A DNA stretch of 64,000 nt from Gemmata massiliana (GTDB lineage: Bacteria; Planctomycetota; Planctomycetia; Gemmatales; Gemmataceae), in NCBI RefSeq assembly GCF_901538265.1, contig NZ_LR593886.1:4671738-4735737 (forward strand). The letters are read 5' to 3'. The notes beneath the pieces were generated by a model. The model saw nothing but the letters and a program-made list of their open reading frames with translations. It was not told the origin of the DNA and made no database searches. A program made the position numbers and the translations under genes. The stretch's first letter is position 1, and every line of letters starts with the position of its first letter. Below are positions 62,245 to 64,000 of the stretch, piece by piece.

Positions 62245-62907
62245 ATGATCGTTACCATCGACGGCCCGTCCGGGGTCGGGAAAAGCACCGTTACGAAAGA
62301 ACTTGCGGCCCGATTGGGGTTCGAGTACCTGAATACGGGCGCGATGTACCGTGCCGTAGCGCTCGCGGTCCTGCGGTTGGGCATTCGCCCCAGCGACGAG
62401 ACTGCGGTCACGGCCGCCTTGCCGAGCGTTCGTGTCGAAGTTCCGCCGGGCTGTATCCTGCTGAACGGCGAGAACGTGACGACTGCGATCCGCGCGCCGG
62501 AAGTGTCGCGTGGCGCGAGTGAGGTGGCCGTTCACCGGGCGGTGCGCCTGATGCTCGTGGCCGCTCAGCGCGCGGCCGCGACCGGGCACGACATGATCTG
62601 CGACGGGCGCGACCAGGGTTCATTCGTGTTCCCGACTGCTGATTGCAAGTTCTTTTTGGTCGCTGATGCGCGCGTGCGAGCCGAGCGCCGCGCGGCCGAA
62701 CTCGCGGCTAAAGGTGACATGGTGAGCGTCGAAGACGTGATGCGCGATCAGGAGGAACGCGACCGGCGCGACGCCCTCCGCGAACTCGCTCCGATGGCTC
62801 CTGCTTCGGACGCGATGGTCCTCGATACCACGCGCCTCACCACGAACGAAGTCATTAACCGGTTAGAGAACGTCGTCCGTGACCTCCGCGCGTGCCCGCG
62901 GCGCTGA
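62245..62907 (+). CDS. cmk: Cytidylate kinase
   Basis: 220 residues from the ATG at 62245; upstream codons in the frame overlap the terminator. Converts CMP/dCMP to diphosphates with ATP. Walker A GPSGVGKST (residues 7-15), NTGAMYRAVAL for CMP binding, and CDGRDQGSFVFP, where the common GRDIG reads GRDQG. The lid region ERRAAELAAKG and DRRDALRELAPM are typical. Length is standard. plsC follows 27 bases after it, a pairing common in bacteria. Confidence 0.95.
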   Translation: MIVTIDGPSGVGKSTVTKELAARLGFEYLNTGAMYRAVALAVLRLGIRPSDETAVTAALPSVRVEVPPGCILLNGENVTTAIRAPEVSRGASEVAVHRAVRLMLVAAQRAAATGHDMICDGRDQGSFVFPTADCKFFLVADARVRAERRAAELAAKGDMVSVEDVMRDQEERDRRDALRELAPMAPASDAMVLDTTRLTTNEVINRLENVVRDLRACPRR

Positions 62908-62934
62908 CCGCCGAGAACAGAAAGCATTTCGGAT

Positions 62935-63603
62935 ATGGCAGACCGCCCGAATTTCGTCGGCCGCATGTGGTACGACACCGTTTTCTGGTCCTCGTTTACC
63001 TTCTTCACGTTCGGGTTCAGCATCCGGCGCAGCGGGTGGAAGAACATGCCGCTCCGCGGGCCAGTTCTGGTGCTCGCGAATCACCAGTCGATGTTCGACC
63101 CGGTGATGGTGGGGCTGTCGTCGCGCCGCTATCTCTCGTACCTCGCGCGCAAGAACCTCTTCGAGCAGCGCGGGTTGGCACCCATTATCCGCAGCCTGAA
63201 CGCGATCCCGATCGATCGGAGCATGGGGAAGGACGGCATCCAGGCGGTGCTGGACGCGCTGGGGCAGGGGCAGGCGGTGCTCGTGTTCCCGGAGGGCGAG
63301 CGCACGCAGGACGGCTCTGTGGAGCCGCTGAAGGCCGGTGTGTCGCTGCTCATCAAGCGCGTGAATTGTCCGATCGTGCCGGTCGGTATCGCGGGGGCGT
63401 TCGCGGCGTGGTCGCGGCACATGAAGGTGCCGAAACTGTCGCCGCTCATGCTGCCGCCGGAAGCGAGTACGATCGCGATTTCGGTGGGCGAGCCCATCGA
63501 CCCCGCGCGCTACCAGAACATGAAACGCGACGCGATGCTTGATGACCTGCACCGCGCGCTGGTTGCTCAGCACGCGGACGCCGAACGCTTGCGCCGGAAG
63601 TGA
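62935..63603 (+). CDS. plsC: 1-acyl-sn-glycerol-3-phosphate acyltransferase
   Basis: 222 residues. PlsC motifs: NHQSMFDP (block I, NHxxxxD), the GLAPIIRSLNAIPIDR region (block II), FPEGERTQDG (block III) and IVPVGIAGAF (block IV). A single N-terminal hydrophobic stretch (FWSSFTFFTFGF) anchors it at the membrane. It transfers an acyl group to lysophosphatidic acid, giving phosphatidic acid. Co-transcribed with cmk; no separate promoter seen in the 27-base gap. Confidence 0.93.
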   Translation: MADRPNFVGRMWYDTVFWSSFTFFTFGFSIRRSGWKNMPLRGPVLVLANHQSMFDPVMVGLSSRRYLSYLARKNLFEQRGLAPIIRSLNAIPIDRSMGKDGIQAVLDALGQGQAVLVFPEGERTQDGSVEPLKAGVSLLIKRVNCPIVPVGIAGAFAAWSRHMKVPKLSPLMLPPEASTIAISVGEPIDPARYQNMKRDAMLDDLHRALVAQHADAERLRRK

Positions 63604-63625
63604 GGTTCAGCTTCTGCGGTCGAAA

Positions 63626-64000
63626 TCACTCCGCGATAATCTTCGCCCCACCGCGAATCGCACCCTTTTCGACAGTGACTGGTGGGTCGCTCTCGGTGGC
63701 CTTTTTGTAGGTCAGGGTCGCGTTATCGTCGGCGGCAGTCACTTTCAGCACTCCACCCGACGTGAGCGTCGCAAATAGCCGCGAGTTCCCGAGCATGTTC
63801 CCTGCAATTTCCAGGCGCTTTGCGGTAATGACGGTGGTGGAGTGATCCGTCACGCGCCCGGATGAGCCCAAAACAATCACGTTGCCCCCCGGCGCGACGA
63901 TGGTGAGCTTCGAGGAGCCGCCGACATAGCCCCCGATCGTCACTTTTCCGTTCGGGGCGTTGAGTTGCACGACTGATTCACCGTTCAGATCGCCCGAAAT
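63626..64000 (-). CDS. C-terminal part of a beta-repeat protein
   Basis: At least 124 residues are visible, open to the right edge, so the start lies outside the window. The pattern of short polar strands with Gly turns (GKVTIGGYVGGSSKLTIVAPGG, NVIVLGSSGRVTDHSTTVIT, RLEIAGNMLGNSRLF) is that of a right-handed beta-helix or bactofilin/DUF2807-like fold. No catalytic residues can be named. Convergent with plsC, 22 bases apart. Confidence 0.6.
   Translation of the reverse strand: MSGDLNGESVVQLNAPNGKVTIGGYVGGSSKLTIVAPGGNVIVLGSSGRVTDHSTTVITAKRLEIAGNMLGNSRLFATLTSGGVLKVTAADDNATLTYKKATESDPPVTVEKGAIRGGAKIIAE

Noticed and set aside
62892..63542. 216-codon frame overlapping plsC in another frame
   Set aside because: The frame at 62935 has all PlsC motifs; this one has none.
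1..64000. CRISPR arrays, tRNA or rRNA genes, transposases or prophage genes
   Set aside because: Looked for by eye on both strands; no regularly spaced repeats, cloverleaf sequences or matching proteins were found. Short or divergent tRNAs could be missed without a covariance-model scan.

Overview
The window reads as chromosome of a Gemmata-like planctomycete (Gemmataceae). The DNA is GC-rich. Marker families of that lineage recur: DUF1559 pseudopilin-like proteins, an ECF sigma factor fused to a WD40 propeller, a PEP-CTERM-type surface protein, a membrane-anchored Ser/Thr kinase, PQQ-propeller and DUF1570 secreted proteins, and long proline-rich exported proteins. Genus assignment is inference from gene content. 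No rRNA, tRNA, CRISPR array, transposase or phage gene was recognised.

Layout. 1-5 kb: end of a Kef-type antiporter, a small zinc-finger-like protein, a secreted PEP-CTERM protein with a possible thioester, two tandem five-helix membrane paralogues and a PQQ-like propeller. 5-14 kb: aspartokinase with four ACT domains, an M24 peptidase, small stress or metabolic enzymes and two divergent secreted esterases. 14-22 kb: an AT-richer intergenic stretch, a multi-PAS histidine kinase and a 1371-residue protein made of three amidohydrolase modules. 22-25 kb: pseudopilin, lipoprotein, pseudopilin. 25-33 kb: a subtilase divergent from a tight three-gene set (inactive transglutaminase with 7TM, ATP-grasp glutamate-ligase-like, caspase-fold C25-like protease), followed by an MFS exporter. 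33-43 kb: secreted beta-lactamase-fold hydrolase, a 788-residue protein of unknown function, sigma-WD40 fusion, pseudopilin and lipoprotein. 43-47 kb: TetR-permease-ATPase-adaptor export operon with a readable operator and promoter. 47-57 kb: LOG protein, TIM-barrel isomerase, DedA, DUF1570 protease, UbiX, Ser/Thr kinase, RarA with an in-frame palindromic insert, and an overlapping GT2/polysaccharide deacetylase pair. 57-64 kb: MazG-like enzyme, DUF11 protein, RimI-like acetyltransferase, a proline-rich fusion, Cmk, PlsC and a partial secreted protein.

The strongest candidates for something new are: (1) the transglutaminase-like/ATP-grasp/C25-like trio at 26.8-31.5 kb, where a cysteine protease sits where related loci, as I recall them, carry an aspartyl or zinc-type protease; (2) a 132-bp palindromic element inserted in frame in rarA; (3) the triple amidohydrolase in which only the middle module keeps the metal-binding histidines. 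Cell-surface assembly, export and signalling dominate the accessory content, while lysC, rarA, cmk, plsC and ubiX are housekeeping.
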